From contig NHET02000069.1 of the NCBI GenBank assembly GCA_002170355.2, positions 19,779-31,592 on the forward strand: a stretch of DNA of 11,814 nucleotides, given 5' to 3'. The DNA is from Gammaproteobacteria bacterium TMED92 (GTDB taxonomy: Bacteria > Pseudomonadota > Gammaproteobacteria > Pseudomonadales > Azotimanducaceae). This document shows, in pieces, positions 6,146-11,814 of this stretch. A model generated the notes under the pieces. The model was not told where the DNA came from. It saw only the letters and a program-made list of their open reading frames with translations, and made no database searches. Position 1 is the stretch's first letter; each line of letters begins with the position of its first letter. A program made the translations under genes and the position numbers.

Positions 6146-7099
6146 ATGGCAACCATAAATGGCGTGAACGGACCCATCGACAGTGCCGATCTTGGGTTCA
6201 CATTAATGCACGAGCACGTGCTGGTGGCCGCTAGCGGGCTAACCCAGAGCTACCCTGACTTGTTGGGTCCAGACTATGAGGCACGTGCTGTCGCTAGTCT
6301 GCGCGCAGCGAAAGCGCATGGCATCGACACCATGCTTGATGCCACCACTTTTGATTTGGGCCGCGATCCAAGGCTGTTGCAGCGAGTCGCGGCGGCCTCC
6401 GGTATGAATCTGGTTAACGTCACCGGCTGGTGGCTTGATGTGCCGCGCTTTCTTCAAGGGGTAGGTGCGAATCAAATGGCCGACGAATTTATTCGCGACC
6501 TTACCGAAGGCTTCAGAGGCACCGACATCAAAGCCGGCATGCTCAAATGCGCTGCGGACTTTGAAGGCGTTACCCCGCCCCTTGAAACCATGGCACGAGC
6601 GGTCGCACGTGCGCACAAACAAACCGGTGTGCCAATTATGGTGCACTCCTATCCAACGGGACAGGTCGCACGCCGACAGATTGAAATCTTTCGTGAAGAA
6701 GGTGTCGACCTTAGTCGAGTCAAAATCGATCACAGCAATGACACCACTGATACCGAATACTTAGAATGGATCCTCGAGCAGGGCTGTTTTTTGGGTCTGG
6801 ACCGCTATCCTGGTCGATTTGTCAGTCCACATATGCGTACCGTTACTCTCAAGCGCCTCATAGATATGGGCTATGGAGAGCGCCTGTGTCCGTCACATGA
6901 TTGCATCTGTTTGCATATCCACAACGAACAGGCCGATGGCACAATAGAAAAAGAGCATGTATTCCAGCGCTCTAATCCCGATCAATTTCTGTACATGCAA
7001 AGACACGTCATACCAGACCTACTGTCCATGGGTGCTACCGAACAAGACATTCACATGCTGTTTGTTGATAACCCAAGACGCCTGTTTGAAGGCGACTGA
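6146..7099 (+). CDS. Phosphotriesterase-family metal-dependent hydrolase (PTE/PLL-like amidohydrolase)
   Basis: A 317-residue TIM-barrel amidohydrolase with all expected binuclear metal ligands: HEH at 22-24 (His22, His24), Lys134 in GMLKCAAD (the carboxylated bridging lysine), His167 in VHSYP, His196 in IDHSND and Asp252 in PSHD. The end, MGATEQDIHMLFVDNPRRLF, is the classic family tail. Length and motifs match the phosphotriesterase-like proteins, many of which are lactonases with promiscuous organophosphate activity. Lactone hydrolysis is therefore the most likely natural chemistry, but this is inference. There is no signal peptide, so it acts in the cytoplasm, unlike the exported protein upstream. 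ATG 6146 has a weak GGA 8 nt upstream; the HEH position relative to the start matches the family. Its stop lies 1 nt from the stop of the opposing arsI. Confidence 0.92.
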   Translation: MATINGVNGPIDSADLGFTLMHEHVLVAASGLTQSYPDLLGPDYEARAVASLRAAKAHGIDTMLDATTFDLGRDPRLLQRVAAASGMNLVNVTGWWLDVPRFLQGVGANQMADEFIRDLTEGFRGTDIKAGMLKCAADFEGVTPPLETMARAVARAHKQTGVPIMVHSYPTGQVARRQIEIFREEGVDLSRVKIDHSNDTTDTEYLEWILEQGCFLGLDRYPGRFVSPHMRTVTLKRLIDMGYGERLCPSHDCICLHIHNEQADGTIEKEHVFQRSNPDQFLYMQRHVIPDLLSMGATEQDIHMLFVDNPRRLFEGD

Positions 7100-7100
7100 T

Positions 7101-7526
7101 TTAATCAGCCAAACAGCTGCAGGTACTCTTGGGTGTTTCGACGACTTCGCTCTGCGACCTGTGTTCGGATTGATGAAAGGTATAAAAGCCTTCCCAAAAA
7201 ACCCCGTCTGGATCAACACTCCAGCTTTTTTCCGACTTTGCATAGCAACACGTGGTCACCCCTTCCGGCATGTACGGCGCTTCTGCGGCTTGCATCCGCT
7301 CTAACAGTGGTTGCAATTCCTCCTGCTCATCCACCTGAATACCGGCATGGCCAAAGCCAGGCGAATCACCACGAGCTTCAAGCACAAAATTCATCCGCGG
7401 ATCATCCAGCAACCACTTAGCGTAATCGTTTTTCACTACCGTTGGTGCCTGAGCAAATAACTTTTCATAAAAGCCAATAGACTTATCCAGATCTGCAACA
7501 TTAAAACTGACGTGTAGACGTTTCAT
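7101..7526 (-). CDS. arsI: ArsI/CadI-family C-As lyase (organoarsenical dioxygenase, VOC fold)
   Basis: A 141-residue vicinal-oxygen-chelate protein closely resembling ArsI/CadI. It opens MKRLHVSFNVADLDKSIGFY, with DYAKWLLDDPRMNF at 34-47 and TTCCYAKSEKSW at 91-102. The iron ligands known for ArsI (His, His, Glu) correspond to His5, His60 and Glu112, and the substrate-binding vicinal cysteines to Cys93-Cys94. Known ArsI enzymes use Fe(II) and O2 to split the C-As bond of trivalent methylarsenite and aromatic arsenicals, giving As(III). The last 26 residues are a polar tail with a further CSC at 136-138, fitting the Cys-ended tails of many relatives. It lies 9 nt behind arsR, so the two form an operon. 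The start at 7526 has only a weak GAG upstream, suggesting coupling to arsR translation. CadI naming (cadmium-induced) is an alternative. Confidence 0.94.
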   Translation of the reverse strand: MKRLHVSFNVADLDKSIGFYEKLFAQAPTVVKNDYAKWLLDDPRMNFVLEARGDSPGFGHAGIQVDEQEELQPLLERMQAAEAPYMPEGVTTCCYAKSEKSWSVDPDGVFWEGFYTFHQSEHRSQSEVVETPKSTCSCLAD

Positions 7527-7535
7527 AAAATTAAC

Positions 7536-7865
7536 TCAACTCTTAGATTGCGTATTTAGGTCGCAGTGTCCGGCGCAACAGTCCGCTAGCAGGTACGTCA
7601 CCAACTGCTGCATGGTTGGTAAATTCGCAGAATAGATAATTGAGCGACCGACCCGCCGCGACACCACCCATTTGTTCCAGGTGAGTTCTTTTAAGTGAAA
7701 CGACAATGCAGACGCACTCACTCCAAGCCGCTGTGCCAACTCACCCGCTAACAGACCGCATTCTTGTGCACAAGGAGAGTGGGCATTAATCAGCTCTCTA
7801 AACACAGTAAGACGAGTGTCTTGTGCCAGGGCGCTGAGCGCGCCTACGGCTTCGGCTAGCTGCAT
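7536..7865 (-). CDS. arsR: ArsR-family As(III)-responsive repressor
   Basis: A 109-residue ArsR/SmtB winged-helix repressor. The recognition region ELAQRLGVSASALSFHLKEL spans about 42-61 and the wing RRVGRSIIYSA about 70-80. Five cysteines are visible: Cys32 and Cys36 (CAQEC), and a C-terminal cluster Cys96, Cys97 and Cys101 (DCCAGHC). That C-terminal CC-x(n)-C arrangement resembles the As(III) site reported for the Acidithiobacillus ferrooxidans ArsR (Cys95, Cys96, Cys102) rather than the E. coli C-V-C site. I place the start at ATG 7865, not at the in-frame TTG 18 nt upstream, because a perfect AGGAGG precedes this ATG. It should repress itself and the downstream arsI from the palindromic region at 7879-7921. 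Confidence 0.92.
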   Translation of the reverse strand: MQLAEAVGALSALAQDTRLTVFRELINAHSPCAQECGLLAGELAQRLGVSASALSFHLKELTWNKWVVSRRVGRSIIYSANLPTMQQLVTYLLADCCAGHCDLNTQSKS

Positions 7866-7869
7866 AGAA

Positions 7870-7875
7870 CCTCCT
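7870..7875 (-). promoter_or_regulatory. Ribosome binding site AGGAGG that fixes the arsR start
   Basis: On the - strand AGGAGG is followed by TTCT and ATG (7863-7865). This is the strongest Shine-Dalgarno in the window and would lie inside the coding region if the longer TTG start (7881-7883) were used, so it decides for the shorter protein. Confidence 0.85.
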
Positions 7876-7878
7876 GAA

Positions 7879-7921
7879 TTCAATAATTAAAAATTATTTG
7901 AAATATAGGATTGTTGAAATA
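7879..7921. promoter_or_regulatory. Likely arsR-arsI operator/promoter: AT-rich palindromes
   Basis: Just upstream of the arsR ribosome binding site lies an AT-rich island. AATAATT (7882-7888) and AATTATT (7892-7898) form a perfect inverted repeat around AAA. TTCAA (7879-7883) and TTGAA (7898-7902) form a second, wider one about the same centre. TTGAAATA then recurs directly at 7898-7905 and 7914-7921. ArsR/SmtB repressors bind AT-rich imperfect palindromes overlapping their own promoter. A - strand TATATT (7902-7907) could be the -10 box, with CCGACA (7927-7932) as a poor -35 at a long 19-nt spacing. Location and symmetry make operator function likely; no footprint is known. Confidence 0.55.
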
Positions 7922-7955
7922 CCGCCTGTCGGCTCGTTACTACCGATCGTCAAAC

Positions 7956-7988
7956 AAACCAGGTGGCCCCACCCAAAGCTCTTGGTTT
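7956..7988. repeat. Nested inverted repeat upstream of the K+ channel gene
   Basis: AAACCA (7956-7961) can pair with TGGTTT (7983-7988), enclosing GGTG/CACC (7962-7973) that can form its own small hairpin. It sits about 70-100 nt before ATG 8060, between the arsR promoter and the channel gene, so it could be part of the channel's leader RNA or an operator. No T-tract follows. The rest of the 194-nt gap (7866-8059) shows only an AGGGA at 8044-8048 as a possible ribosome binding site. Confidence 0.35.
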
Positions 7989-8059
7989 ACGAACACTGAA
8001 TAGCAAGAATCAGTGACGCTTGGACTCATGTCATTTCTAACTTAGGGAATTAGCTCACA

Positions 8060-8803
8060 ATGCAAAGCAATAATCGCGCCTCCCGCCTTAATGCCATCGT
8101 CAATAAAACCGATACGCGCGCTGGCAAAGCCTTCGATTTAGCGGTGCAAGGTTTGGTCATTGTTGCTCTGATTTCCTTTTCCATCGCGACACTTCCAGAT
8201 CTGTCAAACAACACTGTGGAACTGCTTGGATGGATAGAGGTCACGGTCGTTGTTTTGTTTACCGCGGAATACCTGCTGCGATTAAAAGCAGCAGACCAGC
8301 CCCTCGCCTATGCTCTGAGCTTCTTTGGCGTGGTGGACCTACTGGCCATTTTGCCTTTTTACCTAACCACCGGGATTGATCTACGCGCAGTGAAACTGCT
8401 GCGAACACTACGAATCATTAGCCTTCTAAAACTCACGCGCTACAACGCAGCGATGAGACGCTTCGCGCGTTCTTTCGCTTTGGCAAAAGAAGAATTTACC
8501 TTGTTTGTTATTGCGACAATGATGATCTTGTTCTTGGCGGCGGTGGGTATCTACTACTTTGAACGCGACGCCCAACCTGAGGCCTTTGCCAGCGTTTTTC
8601 ACAGTCTTTGGTGGGCCGTAACTACCCTAACCACTGTCGGTTACGGCGACATCTATCCGATCACTGCGGGTGGCCGCTTTTTTACCTTCATAGTGGTGAT
8701 GGTAGGGTTAGGCGTCATCGCCGTGCCAGCAAGTGTGCTGGCCTCGGCGCTAACCCGAGCGCGCGAAGAAGAGGAACGCGCCCGGCGTGAGCTGATGGAG
8801 TGA
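8060..8803 (+). CDS. Voltage-gated potassium channel, six-helix Kv type
   Basis: A 247-residue inner-membrane channel subunit with the six-helix plan. S1 lies near 27-45, S2 near 56-75, S3 near 85-104, S4 near 107-127, S5 near 146-168, the pore helix near 178-190 and S6 near 205-230. The selectivity filter TTVGYGD at 191-197 is the canonical K+ signature. S4 carries Arg109, Lys112, Arg115, Arg118, Lys124 and Arg127 at roughly three-residue spacing, as expected for a voltage sensor, and Asp93 in S3 and Glu60/Glu70 in S2 supply counter-charges. The cytoplasmic tail after S6 is short and Glu/Arg-rich, probably a coiled coil; no RCK or cyclic-nucleotide domain is present. It should work as a homotetramer setting K+ flux or membrane potential. 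ATG 8060 is preceded by AGGGA 11 nt away. No functional link to the ars genes is apparent. Confidence 0.95.
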   Translation: MQSNNRASRLNAIVNKTDTRAGKAFDLAVQGLVIVALISFSIATLPDLSNNTVELLGWIEVTVVVLFTAEYLLRLKAADQPLAYALSFFGVVDLLAILPFYLTTGIDLRAVKLLRTLRIISLLKLTRYNAAMRRFARSFALAKEEFTLFVIATMMILFLAAVGIYYFERDAQPEAFASVFHSLWWAVTTLTTVGYGDIYPITAGGRFFTFIVVMVGLGVIAVPASVLASALTRAREEEERARRELME

Positions 8804-8804
8804 T

Positions 8805-10280
8805 CTACCCCGCCGCCGCTTTACCTAGCCGGGCTTCTCGCCGCGCCAGGCGTTCGCGCAGCCGTTCGTGTCGGGCGGGGGTCAGTGGGTAGTTCCAGAT
8901 CAACTTCAATGCCAGGCCGTAGAACAAAACCGGCCCAAAGCAATACACCAACCGCAGCGACAGCACACCGACATCACTGCTGCCGGCTACTCCCAGACTT
9001 GGGTCGAAGCCTAGCAGTCCAACGACATTCAATGACACGCCGGTGCCAAAAGCTATGGCGATTTTTTCCGAGAAACCAAAGATCGCAAAATACGCGCCAG
9101 CGCGCTTGCCACCAGTGCGCGCAGAGTCTACGTCCACTACGTCGGCCAGCATCGCGATAGGCAAAAAGTGCAGACCGCCAAAGCAGAACCCTTTAACAAT
9201 AAACAACAAAAAGAACGCCAAATAGTCGCCTTCGTTTAAAGCAAAATTCGCTGCACTAACGGCAGCTACCGTAATCAGCGTGCACATAAACGCGCGGTGC
9301 TTGCCGATCCGGCGGCCAAGTGCCAACCAAAACGGGATCGCCGCTAACCCTGCAACAAAGTAGAAAAAGTAAGCCGCGCCAATGGTCGGAATGCTGACTA
9401 TGTCGCGAATAAAGAATAGTGATACTGCATTGCGAAAGGACTCGCCAAAGTGCACCAGCAGGACGATCAGTAACACCCGCACCATGGGTCCATTCTTTAG
9501 CAGATGTTTAATGCCTTCGCGCATTGGCACGCGTACGGTCGAAGCCGAGACTGGCGCCTCTTTGACCGCAAAGAAGCAAATCGCTGCAGCTAACGGCAGT
9601 AACCAAATCAACGTCCAAGCAAGACCATACAAAACCGGACCGGTGAGAGTCGCTCGATCTACCGGTTGGGCATTCATAATGTCGCCAGTAAAGGCGCCGG
9701 TGGCGTCGGTCCAGATTTTGGCGAGCACATCACCAACACCACTGCCACCGTCGGCCATAACTTCTACCGCCATGGGTACCGCAGCGGCAATCATCAGCCC
9801 GGCCAGATAGTAGAACTCTCGCGCCGCTGTAATCCGCGAGCGCTGATGGTAGTCGGTCGACATTTCCGCTCCCCAAGCGCGGTGGGGCAACATGATCATG
9901 GTCGAACCTAAGAAAAATACGGTGAGCCAGATCAGAAAATACACAACATCGACGTCACCACTGGGCGCAAACAGCATATATACGCCTAACAACATGACGG
10001 GAGTACCAATCAGCAACCAAGGTTTACGTCGTCCCACCGGTGTGCGCCAGCGATCTGATATTTCGCCAATCAGCGGATCGGTTATCACATCGGTTAACCG
10101 CGCTAACATCAAAATGATGCCAACGGTTGCCAAGTCCAACCCTAAGCCGCCGGAGTAATGAGCCGGTATCCAGATAGCCAGTGGATACCCATAAACCGCC
10201 ATCGGCATGCCCACGGTGCCATGAGCATAGATCGTTTTGCGGGCTAGCGGTTGCACCGCCGTCGTTTCACTCGACTGCAT
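8805..10280 (-). CDS. MFS symporter, GPH/MelB (glycoside-pentoside-hexuronide:cation) family
   Basis: A 491-residue polytopic inner-membrane carrier with about 12 hydrophobic segments. In the second helix RLTDVITDPLIG at 61-72 aligns with the MelB segment that carries the Na+/H+ ligands (MelB Asp55 and Asp59 correspond to Asp64 and Asp68), followed by SDRWRTPVGRRKPWLL at 75-90, the family loop signature. The second half has ADVVDVDSARTGGKRAGAYFAI, also typical. Relatives import sugars, glycosides or uronides with Na+ or H+; marine proteobacterial members near catabolic enzymes may carry other substrates, so the cargo is open. A long periplasmic insertion with Gly/Asp-rich sequence sits about residues 180-215. 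The start ATG 10280 follows AGGAG by 5 nt. Its stop is 1 nt from the stop of the K+ channel. It lies 87 nt downstream of the Nudix gene on the same strand. Confidence 0.9.
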   Translation of the reverse strand: MQSSETTAVQPLARKTIYAHGTVGMPMAVYGYPLAIWIPAHYSGGLGLDLATVGIILMLARLTDVITDPLIGEISDRWRTPVGRRKPWLLIGTPVMLLGVYMLFAPSGDVDVVYFLIWLTVFFLGSTMIMLPHRAWGAEMSTDYHQRSRITAAREFYYLAGLMIAAAVPMAVEVMADGGSGVGDVLAKIWTDATGAFTGDIMNAQPVDRATLTGPVLYGLAWTLIWLLPLAAAICFFAVKEAPVSASTVRVPMREGIKHLLKNGPMVRVLLIVLLVHFGESFRNAVSLFFIRDIVSIPTIGAAYFFYFVAGLAAIPFWLALGRRIGKHRAFMCTLITVAAVSAANFALNEGDYLAFFLLFIVKGFCFGGLHFLPIAMLADVVDVDSARTGGKRAGAYFAIFGFSEKIAIAFGTGVSLNVVGLLGFDPSLGVAGSSDVGVLSLRLVYCFGPVLFYGLALKLIWNYPLTPARHERLRERLARREARLGKAAAG

Positions 10281-10322
10281 AGTTCCTCCCCATCTGATTT
10301 GCGCGCGCCAACGTTACCGAGT

Positions 10323-10349
10323 CGCCCCGCTTGAAGCGAGTTAAGGGCG
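10323..10349. repeat. GC-rich hairpin between Nudix and MFS genes
   Basis: CGCCC (10323-10327) pairs with GGGCG (10345-10349), enclosing CGCT/AGCG (10328-10331 with 10335-10338) around a three-base loop, with a six-base bulge on one side. It lies 20-45 nt after the Nudix stop on the transcribed strand. No T-tract follows in that direction, so it is not a canonical intrinsic terminator. It may slow or partly end transcription into the symporter gene, or protect an mRNA end. Confidence 0.4.
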
Positions 10350-10367
10350 CGTTGTTTGCGCTCTAAC

Positions 10368-11138
10368 TCAATACACCTCGACCGTGTTTTCGAAACGAAA
10401 ACCGTCTTGCGCCATGATCAGTCGATGGCGCGCTCCCTCTGTATCTGCATCCCACCCATCATAACCGCTATCGCCGAGCCAGAGCGCTACTCGGTCGCCG
10501 TTCGCGGCCTTTACTACCCGGGTTCGATAAGTCTTATGGCCGCGCTGCTGAAAATGCGCGAGCACTGCCGACGCTGGGTTGTAACGAGCTAGGTGGTAAA
10601 GGGTCACCCAGGTCGGCGGTACCAAGTCAATTTCACCTGCCGCATGCTTAGCCAGCGCTTGCTGCGGCCGAATCCAGGCATGCTCTTTTATTTCGCCGTC
10701 ATCAATCGCAATGGCCTGATCGCCACTGACTTGAGCGGCAAAAAACCAGGTCGCGAAGCGCTTTTGTGGGCCAGGGGGCGGCGTCCAATGGGCGATTTGC
10801 ACAAACTCTTCGACGCTGACTGCCAAACCCGCTTCTTCTTGAGTTTCCCGCGCAGCGGCACATCGCGCGGCAGCGTCGACGTCAGCTGGCGCTGGGTAAT
10901 CTTGTGCATCTATCTTGCCACCAGGAAACACCCACATGCCACCGAAGGTAATCTTCGAGTTCTTTTTCAGCATCAGCACCTCGGCGCCATCTGGCGTATC
11001 CCGCAGTAACACCACCGTTGCTGCGGGAATCAGCTCTGCCACCCCTGCGTCGTCTTCACTACGCGCATCAATGTTGCCGTACATGTCATTGCGATGCTGA
11101 GTAGCCCCCGCTGCGGTCTCGTCGCGCTCACTTGGCAT
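10368..11138 (-). CDS. Nudix hydrolase, NUDT19/NUDT7-like with expanded Nudix box
   Basis: A 256-residue protein with the Nudix fold in roughly residues 36-175. The Nudix box is split: the start FPGGKIDAQD lies at 71-80 and the catalytic helix RETQEEAGL at 97-105 (Arg97, Glu98, Glu101, Glu102, Gly104), with about ten more residues between than the standard G-x5-E spacing. Such an insertion is known from the NUDT19 group of CoA/acyl-CoA diphosphatases, which makes a CoA-ester pyrophosphatase a reasonable guess beside CoA-linked genes; ADP-ribose or nucleotide substrates remain possible. The first 35 residues are polar and probably disordered, and about 80 C-terminal residues extend past the catalytic domain. 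AAGGA 7 nt before ATG 11138 supports the start. A PhyH-type gene ends 40 nt upstream on the same strand. Confidence 0.88.
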   Translation of the reverse strand: MPSERDETAAGATQHRNDMYGNIDARSEDDAGVAELIPAATVVLLRDTPDGAEVLMLKKNSKITFGGMWVFPGGKIDAQDYPAPADVDAAARCAAARETQEEAGLAVSVEEFVQIAHWTPPPGPQKRFATWFFAAQVSGDQAIAIDDGEIKEHAWIRPQQALAKHAAGEIDLVPPTWVTLYHLARYNPASAVLAHFQQRGHKTYRTRVVKAANGDRVALWLGDSGYDGWDADTEGARHRLIMAQDGFRFENTVEVY

Positions 11139-11162
11139 TCTTCGGTCCTTTTAATAAATATA

Positions 11163-11184
11163 CTGTAACAATCTGTATTTACAG
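11163..11184. repeat. Inverted repeat between PhyH-type and Nudix genes
   Basis: CTGTAA (11163-11168) pairs with TTACAG (11179-11184) across 10 nt; the spacer itself contains CTGTA (11173-11177), which also pairs with TACAG (11180-11184). This gives three related half-sites in an AT-rich 40-nt gap and overlaps the TAA stop of the PhyH-type gene. It lies 25-46 nt before the Nudix start, where an operator would fit. No matching regulator is in the window. Confidence 0.3.
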
Positions 11185-11814
11185 AAGTTTTTGAGATTCC
11201 GCAAACGCCTCAGAATAGCTTCCGTCCGCTTGCTGAACTGCCGTTGACCAGTCACGCCACATGTCCCCTTGCGAGTCCGTCGTGCGCAATTGATCCAAGT
11301 CCTCAGTCCAAAAATCTGCCAGTACCGCTTGACGCATTACCGGCGTGTAATTATGCCCAGCCATATGCGCTGTGCGATGGTGCCACAGCACAATGTCACC
11401 CGCGGCACCCCAACACTCTACCGGCTTTACATGGGCGTTTAGGCGCTGTATCTCGGCGAGATATGCCGACGTATGCACAATGCCCTTAGCTGCGGGTAAA
11501 TGATCGTAGAACGGTATGCGCGGTTGGTCGTAGCGCAACGCGAACGTCGGATAGAGCAATTGGTGAGATTTTGGCCACACCTTGAACGCACCACCGTCCG
11601 GAGGGCTGTCGTCTAATAGACCGACCACGCCCAGTTGAAACGGATGACCATCGGTATGGCAAGCATCGGGCTCACGCGGTTTATCGCCATAAGGTAGCGT
11701 GCAATACACACCACGCGCGGCATCTACCCCATGGGCAGGATCAGTAGGCCCGCCCGGCCAAGCAGGCCCATGGCTACCCATCGGTTGGCCATTAATTTTG
11801 ACCTGGCGCAAGGA
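11179..11814 (-). CDS. Phytanoyl-CoA dioxygenase (PhyH) family protein, 5' end outside window
   Basis: The frame is open to the right edge, so about 211 C-terminal residues are visible and the true start is missing; a TTG near the edge is not needed as a start. The fold is that of Fe(II)/2-oxoglutarate oxygenases of the PhyH type. HTDG provides the HxD pair (His and Asp about 50 residues into the visible part), and GDIVLWHHRTAHMAGHN followed ten residues later by an Arg supplies the distal His and the 2-oxoglutarate-binding Arg. A conserved GGAFKVWPKSH segment lies between. Family members hydroxylate acyl-CoAs, small natural products, ectoine or free acids; the substrate cannot be told from this part. 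The stop TAA is 40 nt before the Nudix start on the same strand, suggesting cotranscription with the Nudix and perhaps the symporter genes. Confidence 0.86.
   Translation of the reverse strand, partial: SLRQVKINGQPMGSHGPAWPGGPTDPAHGVDAARGVYCTLPYGDKPREPDACHTDGHPFQLGVVGLLDDSPPDGGAFKVWPKSHQLLYPTFALRYDQPRIPFYDHLPAAKGIVHTSAYLAEIQRLNAHVKPVECWGAAGDIVLWHHRTAHMAGHNYTPVMRQAVLADFWTEDLDQLRTTDSQGDMWRDWSTAVQQADGSYSEAFAESQKLL

Noticed and set aside
7866..7883. Longer arsR start at TTG 7881-7883
   Set aside because: The AGGAGG at 7870-7875 and ATG at 7863-7865 give a much better start, and the extra six residues (NSGG-type) are not part of the ArsR fold.
9382..9810. 142-residue + strand ORF
   Set aside because: It is antisense to the membrane-carrier gene; its Thr/Ser/Ala-rich composition is typical of the reverse strand of a transporter.
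10593..11009. 138-residue + strand ORF
   Set aside because: It is antisense to the Nudix gene, whose catalytic motif is intact on the other strand.
11163..11184. LexA-type operator
   Set aside because: The CTG/CAG half-sites are present, but the spacing is CTG-N16-CAG or CTG-N6-CAG rather than the CTG-N10-CAG needed for LexA.
1..11814. Mobile element, phage defence or CRISPR signature
   Set aside because: I found no transposase, integrase, toxin-antitoxin pair, nuclease/helicase set, tandem spaced repeats or terminal inverted repeats; the genes read as metabolism, metal resistance and transport.

Overview
This window looks like chromosomal DNA of a moderate-GC, aerobic gammaproteobacterium, probably a marine catabolic generalist of the Cellvibrionales/Halieaceae/Spongiibacteraceae kind. 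That placement is inferred from the mix of enzyme families and the style of the proteins, not from a marker gene. There are 13 protein genes, two cut by the window ends. I found no rRNA, tRNA, CRISPR array, insertion sequence or phage gene, and no gene-free stretch longer than about 200 bases.

Left block, + strand (1-2592): the tail of an enoyl-CoA hydratase, then a GULO/AldO-type FAD oxidoreductase, then an LLM-class (luciferase-like, F420-type) oxidoreductase, closely spaced as one operon. A HAD phosphatase (2601-3233, -) faces it. Middle block: an epoxide-hydrolase-type alpha/beta hydrolase (3371-4354, +) faces a DUF7064/7065-type protein of unknown function (4351-5448, -). From a divergent promoter region rich in palindromes starts a second + unit: an exported DUF6265-type protein (5621-6109) and a phosphotriesterase/lactonase-family amidohydrolase (6146-7099). 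Oxidoreductases, a hydrolytic ring opener and a beta-oxidation enzyme side by side suggest breakdown of a hydrophobic, cyclic or lactone-forming compound. The substrate cannot be read from the sequence.

Arsenic module, - strand (7101-7865): arsR (an As(III)-type repressor with a C-terminal CC-x3-C site) followed by arsI (C-As lyase, CadI/ArsI family). An AT-rich palindromic region upstream of arsR is the likely operator. No arsenite exporter, methyltransferase or reductase is visible beside them.

Right block: a voltage-gated K+ channel (8060-8803, +) faces a melibiose-carrier-type (GPH family) sugar/cation symporter (8805-10280, -). Upstream of the symporter on the - strand are a NUDT19-like Nudix hydrolase (10368-11138) and the 3' part of a phytanoyl-CoA-dioxygenase-type gene running off the right edge. 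These three could be cotranscribed.

A recurring layout feature is extreme compactness at convergent gene ends: four tail-to-tail pairs with gaps of 8, -3/-4 (shared CTAG), 1 and 1 nt, leaving no room for separate terminators. The best leads for something undescribed are the ring-opening enzyme cluster with its DUF7064/7065 partner, the exporter-less arsR-arsI pair, two possible tiny ORFs that may be translationally coupled to their neighbours, and the paired palindromes at 5519-5579.
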